Assembly: GCA_943349555.1 (NCBI GenBank)
Contig: CALQZK010000014.1
Span: 1-17,050, forward strand
DNA length: 17,050 nucleotides
Direction: 5' to 3'
Origin: Candidatus Nomurabacteria bacterium
Lineage (GTDB): Bacteria; Patescibacteriota; Minisyncoccia; Phycocordibacterales; PALSA-1337
A program made the translations under genes and the position numbers. The first letter of the stretch is position 1; each line of letters opens with the position of its first letter. Shown piece by piece: positions 1-7,036 of this stretch. Under the pieces are notes generated by a model that did no database searches, was not told the origin of the DNA, and saw only the letters and a program-made list of their open reading frames with translations.

Positions 1-140
1 TTGTAGACTTGTCTGCAACTGGAGATGTAATAGGTATGGAATTACTTGATGCGTCTTCGAAACAAGGACAAGAGCTTCAGAAGTATCTCAAAAGTGGCGT
101 GCCAATAAATATTAATTCGAGTACCCCGGTTCTCGCTTAA
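1..140 (+). CDS. DUF2283-like protein, C-terminal fragment
   Basis: The frame that starts at base 3 is open from the window edge to a TAA at 138-140 and gives the last 45 residues of a protein. The stretch VDLSATGDVIGMELLDAS resembles the C-terminal half of DUF2283, a small family of 60-80 residues with unknown function, in which a 'DxxGxVVGIEILDAS' strand is typical. The last 20 or so residues are a polar tail. The start lies outside the window. I recognise the family from the motif only, and no function can be given. Confidence 0.6.
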   Translation, partial: VDLSATGDVIGMELLDASSKQGQELQKYLKSGVPININSSTPVLA

Positions 141-183
141 AGGGGAGGCATGGGGATAAGGTGAAGAAATTGAAATAGGGTTG

Positions 184-192
184 TGGTATAAT
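184..192 (+). promoter_or_regulatory. Extended -10 promoter with start codon 6 bases downstream
   Basis: TGG-TATAAT at 184-192 is a perfect -10 hexamer with the extended TGn element. The ATG of the next gene starts at 199, six bases after the hexamer, where transcription itself would be expected to begin. No -35 box stands at normal spacing (TTGAAA at 170-175 is only 11 bases away) and no Shine-Dalgarno sequence can fit. This predicts a leaderless mRNA. Confidence 0.6.
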
Positions 193-198
193 TTGGGC

Positions 199-573
199 AT
201 GATAATTTATACAATCTTCGGACTAGTATTTCTTATTATTTCGAGTGCACTCATCTTACTTATAGGTAGAAAGGCATATAGACTTTCTGAATTAAAGTTT
301 CTCAATATTTCCATATCGCTTCTCGTAACTTTTATTGCGGGTGGTCTCGTTTTCTATTTTAGCCATATATTGGGATTATTCGGAGGATTAGGTTTACTTG
401 CGGCTTTTATATTACCAGCCTTCGCTATATTGATGGTATTTCATTCTAGTATGAAAAGATCGGTTCCAATGCTTAATTTTACTCAAACCTTTGTTTTTCT
501 TTTTTCAATTCTGCTTCTTTTTAGTATCCTTTTCCTTACAGTTATCGTTCCTCTCATCAATTCTCAATTCTAA
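199..573 (+). CDS. Small hypothetical membrane protein with four predicted membrane segments
   Basis: The protein has 124 residues from the ATG at 199. A TTG at 181 would add six residues, but it overlaps the -10 box, so I prefer the ATG. Four hydrophobic stretches are visible at about residues 2-21, 34-55, 60-80 and 93-120, with short charged loops (GRKAYRLSELK; HSSMKRS). I see no cysteine cluster, catalytic motif or signal-peptidase site. I do not recognise a family. It is a stand-alone gene with its own promoter, followed after 59 bases by the rRNA promoter. Its function is unknown. Confidence 0.65.
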   Translation: MIIYTIFGLVFLIISSALILLIGRKAYRLSELKFLNISISLLVTFIAGGLVFYFSHILGLFGGLGLLAAFILPAFAILMVFHSSMKRSVPMLNFTQTFVFLFSILLLFSILFLTVIVPLINSQF

Positions 574-632
574 CTACCTCTACTCTTCTCCCCACCTTAC
601 CCACTCCTTTTCCCCATTCGCCCATCTTTTTG

Positions 633-660
633 TTGACAATATTTCAGCTTCATATATACT
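633..660 (+). promoter_or_regulatory. rRNA promoter upstream of 23S
   Basis: TTGACA (633-638) and TATACT (655-660) are separated by 16 bases, a near-consensus sigma-70-type promoter. It is the best such match on this strand upstream of the 23S gene and predicts a start near 667, about 270 bases before the mature 23S. The 16S gene further on has a similar promoter with the same 16-base spacer, so the two rRNA units appear to be driven separately by matching promoters. Confidence 0.75.
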
Positions 661-935
661 ATCCATTACACAGAAATATGTTAAACAACACTAACTTTAA
701 ACGGCCATAAATAGCGCTTTTAACGAGTGTTAGGACTGGCCGCTAAAAAAGCGGTTTTTGTTTAGAAAATCTAAGCCGAAAGGCGAAGAAATACCGAGCG
801 ACTGACTCATTGACAACAGAATACCAGGGCATCCTTGAACAATCAGAAGGGTGCTCTGGAAAAAGGTAAAGTTGGAAAAGCAATTTTCCAACTATTGTAT
901 TGTAAGTTGTAGACAAATAATTGTGGTTTTTAGAT
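661..935 (+). promoter_or_regulatory. Structured 23S leader region
   Basis: This untranslated leader between the rRNA promoter and the 23S gene holds several hairpins: CGGCCA (702-707) with TGGCCG (737-742); a terminator-like hairpin at 740-759; an imperfect hairpin around 824-859 (CCAGGGCATCC with GGGTGCTCTGG); and a perfect 10-bp hairpin with a GCAA tetraloop at 870-893. The end of the leader forms the 5' arm of the 23S processing stem. No gene is seen in 574-935; open frames there have no coding character. Confidence 0.55.
740..759 (+). terminator. Terminator-like hairpin in the 23S leader (possible attenuator)
   Basis: CCGCT (740-744), a five-A loop, AGCGG (750-754) and then five T form a short intrinsic-terminator shape about 80 bases after the predicted start of rRNA transcription. 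The upstream segment CGGCCA (702-707) can pair with TGGCCG (737-742), which uses three bases of the terminator's left arm and would disrupt it. This could be an attenuator or antitermination element. With only 5 bp and 5 T it may also be weak. Confidence 0.4.
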
Positions 936-944
936 TTCCTAATG
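898..944 (+). other. 5' arm of the 23S precursor processing stem
   Basis: Bases 898-944 are complementary to 6803-6849 with only a few mismatches. The core GACAAATAATTGTGG (911-925) pairs exactly with CCACAATTATTTGTC (6819-6833). The stem ends in the 23S terminal helix (TTTCCTAAT with ATTAGGAAA). Such stems are known RNase III-type processing sites. Pairing across 5.9 kb shows that the whole intron-laden gene is one transcript. Confidence 0.8.
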
Positions 945-1476
945 GGAATCTAAGAGCGTATGGTGGATGCCTTGGCTTTGAGAAGCGATGAAAGACGCGG
1001 CGTAGCGGCGATATGCTCCGGGGAGGTGCTAAGCAACCTTTGATCCGGAGGTCTCTGAATGGGGAAACCCTCTAACTTTTAGTTAGAATCACAACGCTTG
1101 ACGTTGTGAAGTGCACCCTGGGAAGTAAAACATTTCAGTACCAGGAGGAATATAAACCAATAGGAATTTCGCAAGTAGCGGCGAGCGAAAACGAATGAGC
1201 CCAAACTCGACTTTAATCATACGGTGCAAAGTGCAGAAATGTGCAATGTTCCGTTTGATTAAAGTCGGGGGTAGTAAGGTGGGGACGTGCCATTTATGGC
1301 AGGAGAGTTACAAAATTTTTTGATAGAAGAACAAGCTGGAAAGCTTGGCCCTAGAAGGTGATAGCCCTGTAGTCGAAATCAAATAATCTGTTTTGTTCCC
1401 ATTCTTGAGTACCTCGAGACACGAATAGCTCGGGGGAATCTGCCGGAACTAACCGGCAAGGCTAAATATTCTCAAA

Positions 1477-1516
<40 letters not shown>

Positions 1517-2933
1517 CAGCCCGGTAAGGGCGTTGAAATAGACCTGAAACCATATGCTTACAAGGAGTTGTAGCGGTAGTAATACCGTGGCAGCGTGCCT
1601 ATTGAAGAATGAGCCAACGAGTTCTTGCATACTGCGGGCTAAGGCCGAGAGGCTGGAGCCGCAGGGAAACCGAGTGTGAATAGCGCGTATGTAGTATGCA
1701 TGAGACCCGAAGCCAGATGAGCTTGCCTTGAGCAGGTTGAAGTGACTCGAAAGAGTCATGGAGGACCGAACGGTAGAGTTGTGCAATTCTCTCCGATGAC
1801 TTGAGGTAAGGAGTGATAAGCTAATCGAATCTGGTAATAGCTGGTTCTCTCCGAAATAGCTTTTGGGCTAGCGTCGAGATTACCTTTGAGGGGTAGAGCA
1901 CTGGAAGATTCTGACAGGTCGAAAGATCACAGAACCTATCAAACTCCGAATACTCAAAGTAAATTTCTCGGCAGTTAGACGGTGGGGGCTAAGCTCCATG
2001 CGTCAAAAGGGAAACAGCCCATGATCTCCATTTAAGGTCCCTAAATCTATACTAAGTACACTTAAGGTGGTGTATTTTCTCTGACAATGAGGATGTAAGC
2101 TTAGAAGCAGCTATCATTTAAAGAAAGCGTAACAGCTCACTCATCGAGAGAATATGCGCCGCAGATAATCGGGGTTAAGTATAGTACCGAAACTGAGGAC
2201 TGCAGTCGTCTTCGGACGATTGCATTGGTAGGAGAGTTTTCGCATCTGCGTTGAAGCCAAAGGCGTGAGCCATGGTGGAGCGTTGCGAAGTAAGAATGTT
2301 GGCACAAGTAACCACAATGCGGGTGAGAATCCCGCACGCCGAAAGATCAAGGTTTCCTTGGCGATGAATATCAGCCAAGGGTTAGTCGGGCCTAAGGGGA
2401 TGGTGAAAACCGCACCCGATGGACACAGGGTTAATATTCCCTGACTTTTATGTGCAGTGATGGAGTGACGAAGTGTAGTATGTGTAGCTTGTTATTGGAT
2501 TTGAGTGCGTGCTATAGGGGATTGATCCAGGAAAATCCGGGTCGTGTCTTCAATGACAATTCCGAGTAGAGCGCAAAGTTTCCGGTTCGCCGGGGGCTAT
2601 TACACAAAGCACGCTTCCGAGAAAATCTTCTAAACTTATGCATGTAGGAACCGTACCGCAAACCGACACAGGTGATCAGGTCGAGTAGACCAAGGCGAAC
2701 GAGTGAGAGGTCTCCAAGGAACTCGGCAAAAAAGCAGCCGTAACTTCGGAATAAGGCTTGCCCTTCGTCAAGAAGGGCCGCAGCTAAAGTATCTCTGGCA
2801 ACTGTTTATCAAAAACACAGCTCCCTGCGAACTCGTAAGAGGATGTATAGGGGGTGACACTTGACCAATGCCAGAAGGTCAAATATCGACGTTGTTATGT
2901 CGCAAGATGTAATGGTGATTGATATAAGCCCTG

Positions 2934-2968
<35 letters not shown>

Positions 2969-3184
2969 TCCGCTACTTTATTTATAAAGTGGCGGACGGA
3001 CTAGGACTGTTGTGGGGCCAAAAGTGGTTTTTAGATAAACGAATAGTTAAAGTATTACACGAAAAGCTACCTACTCTTTAGTAATAGAGAGAGAGTCCAA
3101 GGCGGTTAATAAGAGACCAACCCCGCCCATCCGAACTCCGAAAGGTGAGGATGAAGATAGAGTCCTACTGTGCAGGAATAGTAG
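2969..3184 (+). ncRNA. Small ORF-less group I intron at 23S position 1931
   Basis: Removing 216 bases joins CCTAAGGT to AGCGAAATTCC, the universal sequence around U1931, a known group I site. The 5' exon ends in T and the intron in G, as expected. The intron opens with a perfect 12-bp hairpin (2969-2980 with 2985-2996, loop TTTA). AAGATAGAGTCC (3154-3165) matches the S element of the P7 helix, and ACTCT (3073-3077) is a candidate partner. TAGGACT (3002-3008) is complementary to AGTCCTA (3161-3167). I could not assign P1 with a U-G pair, so the fold is less certain than the boundaries. No protein gene is present. Confidence 0.75.
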
Positions 3185-3513
3185 AGCGAAATTCCTTGTC
3201 AGGTAAGTTCTGACGCGCACGAATAGTGTAATGCCTGGAGAACTGTCTCGGAGACTTGCTCGGTGAAAATACAGTATCGGTGAAGATGCCGATTACCTGC
3301 AGTTAGACGAAAAGACCCTAGAAGCTTTACTGCAACTTGATTTTGACTATATGTTTTTGATGCGTAGCGTAGATGGGAGGATTTGAAGTCCTGCTTTCGG
3401 GCAGGATGGATCCGCAAGTGAAATACCATTCTTTAAAAATATATATTCTAACCTCGACGGCAAAAACGACGAGAGACAGAATCTGGCGGGCAGTTTTAGT
3501 GGGGCGCTATCCT

Positions 3514-4176
3514 CAACTTATTGAGCGCACCCGTCAGCCGGTATCCGTTCCGGCCAAATAATAAATTCAGGGGGACTTTGATTCGCAAGAACCATCGAAA
3601 AGTTAGCTATATGCTGGAACATCTGTGGATAAAATCCTTAGGACTAGGACTACTTTAGGTAGTATACTAAAGTGATAATGTTTCTAGTGCAGACAATCAG
3701 CAGGAAAGATTACTAAATTAATAAAATGAACATAAATATCTGGACAAAGAATTATTGGGTGAGAGGTGCAATAATTGGCGGATTGATTTCAACTTTTGTA
3801 GTGCTTCTTGCACTTACAAATTCTGAAATTTTATTCATTCCTTTTATCATCTTACAGATTCCACTATTTCTTTTGACCAAAATTATTCCTCTTTCGTTTG
3901 GTCATGAATGTTGGGCACTAATATGCGGTCCTACAAATGTTATCTTACCAATGACAGTTGCCTCCTGGATAATAATAGGAGCATTGATGGGAAAAATTGT
4001 AGATATAAAGAAATCTAAAAGATTAAAGTAATTTCCTCAGAGACTACACGCTAACCTCCATGTAAAAATGGATGGTGATATAGTCCGACCTCGTTAGCGA
4101 TGACGAGAGCACAGCAGAAATGCGTGTGCCGGTAAGATAGTTCCTTCAAAAGAGCTATCCGTACATGTAACACATG
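3514..4176 (+). ncRNA. Group I intron at 23S position 2256 with a membrane-protein gene in loop 6
   Basis: Removing 663 bases joins CGCTATCCT to CCTAAAAAGTAACGGAGG, the universal sequence at U2256, a known group I site. The 5' exon ends in T and the intron in G. Core elements: P4 pairs GCTG (3613-3616) with CAGC (3698-3701, within ACAATCAGCAGGAAAG); R is CAGAGACTA (4038-4046); S is GATATAGTCC (4077-4086). The P7 pairing is GACTA with TAGTC. A P9 hairpin CTCGT/ACGAG follows, then further 3' hairpins. The reading frame at 3726-4031 lies wholly between the Q and R elements, that is in loop 6, where the U2500 and U2656 introns carry homing endonucleases. P1 is not assigned with confidence. Confidence 0.85.
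3726..4031 (+). CDS. Intron-encoded small membrane protein (not a homing endonuclease)
   Basis: The protein has 101 residues and about three membrane segments (roughly 13-33, 35-57, 73-93), ending in a basic tail (KIVDIKKSKRLK). The last segment, WIIIGALMGKIVDIKK, resembles the end of small membrane proteins common in CPR genomes, but I cannot name a family. There is no LAGLIDADG, GIY-YIG, HNH or maturase motif. The start is the only in-frame ATG after a TAA upstream; no Shine-Dalgarno sequence is near and no clear -10 box sits 6-8 bases before it. The frame sits neatly in loop 6 of the U2256 intron without touching core elements and stops seven bases before the R element. It may be a cargo gene or a captured gene. 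A chance frame is unlikely given the length and clean hydrophobic pattern. Confidence 0.7.
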   Translation: MNINIWTKNYWVRGAIIGGLISTFVVLLALTNSEILFIPFIILQIPLFLLTKIIPLSFGHECWALICGPTNVILPMTVASWIIIGALMGKIVDIKKSKRLK

Positions 4177-4518
4177 CCTAAAAAGTAACGGAGGAGTTTA
4201 AAGGTCAGCTAGGCGCGAATGGAAACCGTGCCGATAGTGTAATGGCATAAGCTGGCTTGACTGTGAGACGTACTTGTCAAACAGATGCGAAAGCAGAACA
4301 TAGTGAACCGACCTTTTGCATTAGATGCAGGGGAAGATTATCGGACAAAAGCTACTCTAGGGATAACAGGCTGGTTGCGCCTAAGCGTTCCTAGCGACGG
4401 CGCAGTTCGGCACCTTAACTCTTGCCTTAAACAGCAGGAAACATCGGGGTGCGACGAGAGTGATCTCGGCAGTCGATAAAATACTTGGCTTATAACGGTG
4501 GACTCCATTGAATAATGA

Positions 4519-4524
4519 TATAAT
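4519..4524 (+). promoter_or_regulatory. -10 box six bases before the intron endonuclease start
   Basis: TATAAT at 4519-4524 with an upstream TGA makes an extended -10 element. The ATG starts six bases later at 4531. This would let the endonuclease be transcribed separately from the rRNA as a leaderless message. The box lies in the loop of the P5 hairpin, which is AT-rich for structural reasons, so it could be chance. Confidence 0.45.
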
Positions 4525-4530
4525 TATACA

Positions 4531-5112
4531 ATGGACAATACCGCGGGAAGTCTATCCCAAACACAAATTTCAGTAATTATTGGATCACTTTTAGGTGATG
4601 GGTATTTGCGAATTATCAAAGGACGATCAGACGCTTTTTTAGAAGTGAATCATTCATTTTCACAAAAAGAATATGTCGACTGGAAGTATTCGATACTTAA
4701 AGATATTACTGTAAGTGCTCCAAAGAATCGTGTCATAGATGATGTTAGGATAGCCTATCGTTTTTATACGAAACAGCATCCTGAGATTACTCAGTTGTAT
4801 AGAATATTTTACAAGAATGGTATAAAAGTCATTCCTAAAAATATTCATATAACCCCGCTTTCGTTGGCAGTATGGTTCATGGATGATGGAAGTAAATGTA
4901 GGACATCTGATGTATATCTAAACACTCAACAATTTAGTCATAATGACCAAATGAAGTTGCTAAATATACTCAAAGAATTTAACCTTGAAGCTCGACTTAA
5001 TAAAGACAAAATATATACCAGAATACGGTTTATAAAATCAAGTCTTCCTAAGTTTCGCACATTGATTAGTCCGTATATAACACCATCAATGAAATATAAA
5101 ATTGAGATATGA
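4531..5112 (+). CDS. LAGLIDADG homing endonuclease (two-motif) of the U2500 intron
   Basis: The 193-residue protein has two LAGLIDADG-type motifs: IIGSLLGDG at 16-24 and LAVWFMDDG at 112-120, with the acidic residues D23 and D119 expected to bind the catalytic metal. This pattern, with TPLSLAVWFMDDGS and QKEYVDWK between, fits the LAGLIDADG_2 family of monomeric enzymes that cleave intronless rRNA genes and spread their intron. The expected target is the joined U2500 sequence. The ATG sits inside the P5 stem (CAATGG) and codons 2-7 (DNTAGS) are the Q element of the ribozyme. The TGA lies just before the R element. It is clearly related to the 16S intron endonuclease (QKEYxxWK, PLSLAVW, DDGS). 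No truncation is seen, so it may be active. Confidence 0.92.
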   Translation: MDNTAGSLSQTQISVIIGSLLGDGYLRIIKGRSDAFLEVNHSFSQKEYVDWKYSILKDITVSAPKNRVIDDVRIAYRFYTKQHPEITQLYRIFYKNGIKVIPKNIHITPLSLAVWFMDDGSKCRTSDVYLNTQQFSHNDQMKLLNILKEFNLEARLNKDKIYTRIRFIKSSLPKFRTLISPYITPSMKYKIEI

Positions 5113-5349
5113 CCCTGTAGAGACTTGACCTACAATTTTAAGAAATTGGGTCGGAGTGTGGAATAGAATTCCATGCTAACACGCCGAGCTCCCTCATTAT
5201 GATGGGGGATGAAGATATAGTCCGATCCTTCTGGTAACAGAAGAAAAATACGACAGCGATGTCGGCTCAACTTATCCTGGAGGTGGAGAAGCTTCCAAGG
5301 GTTTGGCTGTTCGCCAATTAAAAAGTTACGCGAGCTGGGTTCAGACCGT

Positions 5350-5728
5350 TCAGAAGTTGAATCAACTTGAACGGTCGCACAGACAAACAAGAGGAAGTAA
5401 GAAGAGTTTAGAAAAGTTAGTATAAGTGAAATTCGACTGTTGAACAGTCTGAATCACTTCGGGAACTTTTCGTCTAAGATTGGGCGTTCTCAAAAGGAAC
5501 GAACAATCAAATTGAGAAAGATTGATCAAATCACGGCGGTCACATGTAGCAATACATGATGATCAAGTTAACTAAAATCGGTGGAGTCCTCTCTTGATAA
5601 AAGAGGATAATACCGAGGGAAGGTTTCAGTAAAATGAAATCACCCGTAGAGACTAAACGTTAACATTCCATTTCGAAAGAGATGGAACAAGCTATAGTCC
5701 ATTGCAACGAGTAATCGTTGATAACAAG
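5350..5728 (+). ncRNA. ORF-less group I intron at 23S position 2593
   Basis: Removing 379 bases joins CAGACCGT to CGTGAGACAGG, the universal sequence at U2593, the site of the Chlamydomonas I-CreI intron. A guide GCGGTC (5536-5541) pairs with exon GACCGT (5344-5349) with U-G at the splice site. P4 pairs CGGT (5579-5582) with ACCG (5612-5615). P5 is a CCTCT/AGAGG hairpin, R is GTAGAGACTA (5646-5655), S is CTATAGTCC (5692-5700), and P9 is CAACG/CGTTG. The intron ends in G. Loop 6 is only about 20 bases. The unusual part is the 186 bases between the splice site and the guide, which hold several hairpins and no convincing reading frame. Confidence 0.88.
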
Positions 5729-5906
5729 CGTGAGACAGGTTGGTCTCCTATCTACTGCAGGCGTTGATTCTTGAGGGGAGTTGATTTTAGTAGAGTTTTG
5801 CTACTTCACGAAGCAATTCGTGATGACAATGTGGCTAATAACGGTGGAATCTTGTGGACGCTGGTATCCGTTGATAACTTTTATTGATTTAGTCCATCAG
5901 TAAAAG

Positions 5907-5912
5907 TACAAT
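5907..5912 (+). promoter_or_regulatory. Possible -10 box seven bases before the endonuclease start
   Basis: TACAAT at 5907-5912 lies seven bases before the ATG at 5920, the same spacing seen at several other genes here. It has no TGn extension or -35 box. The ATG itself falls in the six-base loop of a small hairpin (AGTATC 5913-5918 with GATACT 5925-5930), which may affect translation. Confidence 0.35.
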
Positions 5913-5919
5913 AGTATCT

Positions 5920-6438
5920 ATGAAGATACTTGAGGACCAGAAAAAACAAGACAATACCGTGGGAAGTCGATCTAAAACTGATCTGGCTTATATTGCTGGA
6001 TTTCTTGATGGTGATGGAAGCTTAATGCTTCAGATAAAGAAGAGGAAAGATGGGACATTGAAAAGAAGATTCATGACCACTATCTGTTTTTATCAAGACA
6101 CTCGCCATGAAGAAAACTTGTATTGGATTCAGAAAACTTTAAGCATCGGTTTCATATCCAGAAGAAATGATGGAATGACCGAACTTAGAATTAATGGATA
6201 CGATCAAGTGAATAATATCATCAAGCTAATCTCGCCTTATATTAAGTTTAAAAAACTTCAGTGTAATGCGTTAATGAGAGCTTGCAAAGTATTATTAAGT
6301 ACAGCACTTAGAAAGCTGGATAAAACGCAATTATTGGAAATTGTCGAATGCATCATGGTTATACAAAATGAAAATTATGTAACCAAGAGAAAAAAGACAA
6401 GAGAAGAATTGTTGAAAGTATTAGATTTGACCCCGTAA
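5920..6438 (+). CDS. LAGLIDADG homing endonuclease, I-CreI type (single motif), of the sarcin-ricin loop intron
   Basis: The 172-residue protein has one LAGLIDADG motif, LAYIAGFLDGDGS (22-34), with D32 as the likely metal-binding residue, followed by LQIKKR. This matches I-CreI, a 163-residue homodimer, in length and in several later features: ISPYIKFKKLQCNALM (about 108-123) resembles its LQPFLKLKQKQANLVL segment, and KTREELLKVLDL at the end resembles its KTTSETVRAVLDSL. Dimer action is inferred from the single motif. The predicted target is the intronless sarcin-ricin sequence. Residues 11-16 (DNTVGS) are encoded by the Q element. The last residues (DLTP) and the TAA run into the R element, so the gene overlaps the ribozyme at both ends. 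I-CreI acts at U2593, so relatives have moved between 23S sites. Confidence 0.92.
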   Translation: MKILEDQKKQDNTVGSRSKTDLAYIAGFLDGDGSLMLQIKKRKDGTLKRRFMTTICFYQDTRHEENLYWIQKTLSIGFISRRNDGMTELRINGYDQVNNIIKLISPYIKFKKLQCNALMRACKVLLSTALRKLDKTQLLEIVECIMVIQNENYVTKRKKTREELLKVLDLTP

Positions 6439-6802
6439 CGACTTATTCGTCTCTGACGAATAGACTTGCATGTTGAGGAATCATTTCTTTGAAAATGACA
6501 GCTCATGCTTGTAATACGCCAACATCCACTTTGTGGATGAAGATATAGTCTGTGCTCCTCGTGAGAGGGGAAGAACGCGACGAGAGGACCAAATTGAACC
6601 GACCTCTGGTCTGACTGCTGTCCTGCCAAGGGCACCGCAGTGTAGCTATGTCGGGAATGGATAACTTCTGAAAGCATCTAAGAAGGAAGCCAGCCCCAAG
6701 ATTAGGAATCGTTTGAGACCCCTGGGAGATGACCAGGTTGATAGGCTTTAGGTGTACGCACCGTAAGGTGTTGAGCCGTGAAGTACTAATCCGTCGATCC
6801 TA

Positions 6803-6849
6803 TTAGGAAATTTAAGAACCACAATTATTTGTCTAGAACTTTACAATAA
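6803..6849 (+). other. 3' arm of the 23S precursor processing stem
   Basis: This is the partner of 898-944. It begins with the terminal 23S helix (ATTAGGAAA, 6802-6810) and continues through CCACAATTATTTGTC (6819-6833) to AACTTTACA. It is followed by another hairpin (6859-6886, CAAAATT-AGAC with GTCTAATTTTG, one bulge) between 23S and 5S, a likely second processing site. Confidence 0.78.
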
Positions 6850-6898
6850 TATACCTTACAAAATTGAGACGAAGAGTCTAATTTTGAATATTGAATCT

Positions 6899-7014
6899 TC
6901 TGTTCTGGTGATTTGGCGCTATGGAAACACCCGTTCCCATTCCGAACACGGAAGTGAAACGTAGTTGCGGCGATGATAGTCCTATGGGCGAAAGTAGCTA
7001 GTCGCCAGTACAGA
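6899..7014 (+). rRNA. rrf: 5S ribosomal RNA
   Basis: The 116-base gene contains the typical 5S loop sequences CCCGTTCCCATTCCGAACACGG (given here as landmarks at about 6930-6951), GAAGTGAAAC and CCTATGGGCGAAAGTA. The ends are set by the terminal helix TCTGTTCTGG (6899-6908) with CCAGTACAGA (7005-7014). It lies 88 bases after 23S and is co-transcribed with it. Boundaries may be off by two or three bases. Confidence 0.93.
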
Positions 7015-7024
7015 GTGTTTAATA

Positions 7025-7030
7025 TATAAT
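7025..7030 (+). promoter_or_regulatory. -10 box in the 22-base gap after 5S
   Basis: TATAAT at 7025-7030 is followed six bases later by the ATG at 7037. A -35 element would fall in the 3' end of the 5S gene and none is obvious. The arrangement predicts a leaderless mRNA starting at or next to the ATG, although read-through from the rRNA unit is also possible. Confidence 0.55.
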
Positions 7031-7036
7031 ACAACC

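Larger units (their letters stand above)
4416..5256 (+). mobile_element. Group I intron at 23S position 2500 with LAGLIDADG endonuclease
   Basis: Removing 841 bases joins GGCACCT to CGATGTCGGCTC, the universal peptidyl-transferase sequence at U2500. P1 is clear: exon GCACCT (4410-4415) pairs with the guide GGGTGC (4447-4452), with the expected U-G pair at the splice site. P4 pairs CGGT (4496-4499) with ACCG (4540-4543). P5 is CCATTG (4505-4510) with CAATGG (4529-4534). R is GTAGAGACTT (5117-5126) and S is AAGATATAGTCC (5212-5223). A P9 hairpin CTTCT/AGAAG follows. The intron ends in G. The endonuclease gene starts inside P5 and fills loop 6. Confidence 0.92.
5792..6579 (+). mobile_element. 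Group I intron in the sarcin-ricin loop (23S position 2656) with I-CreI-like endonuclease
   Basis: Removing 788 bases joins TTTTAGT to ACGAGAGGACC, restoring the sarcin-ricin loop exactly. The 5' exon ends in T and the intron in G. P1 is TAGT (5788-5791) with GCTA (5800-5803), with U-G at the splice site and an 8-base loop. P2 is TCACGAA/TTCGTGA just after. P4 pairs CGGT (5842-5845) with ACCG (5956-5959). P5 is a long arm (TCTTGT with ACAAGA). R is GTAACGACTT (6435-6444), S is AAGATATAGTCT (6540-6551), and P9 is CTCCT/GAGGGG. I know of no widely described group I site at this position. Confidence 0.9.

Noticed and set aside
491..694. A 67-codon frame overlapping the small membrane protein and the rRNA promoter
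   Set aside because: It overlaps a better gene in another frame, has phenylalanine- and serine-rich low complexity, and runs through the -35/-10 promoter.
810..840. TTGACA at 810-815 as a second 23S promoter
   Set aside because: There is no -10-like hexamer at 16-18 bases downstream.
4285..4479. A 64-codon frame across 23S exon and the start of the U2500 intron
   Set aside because: It covers universal 23S sequence (GGGATAACAGGCTG) and the P1-P2 region; no protein character.
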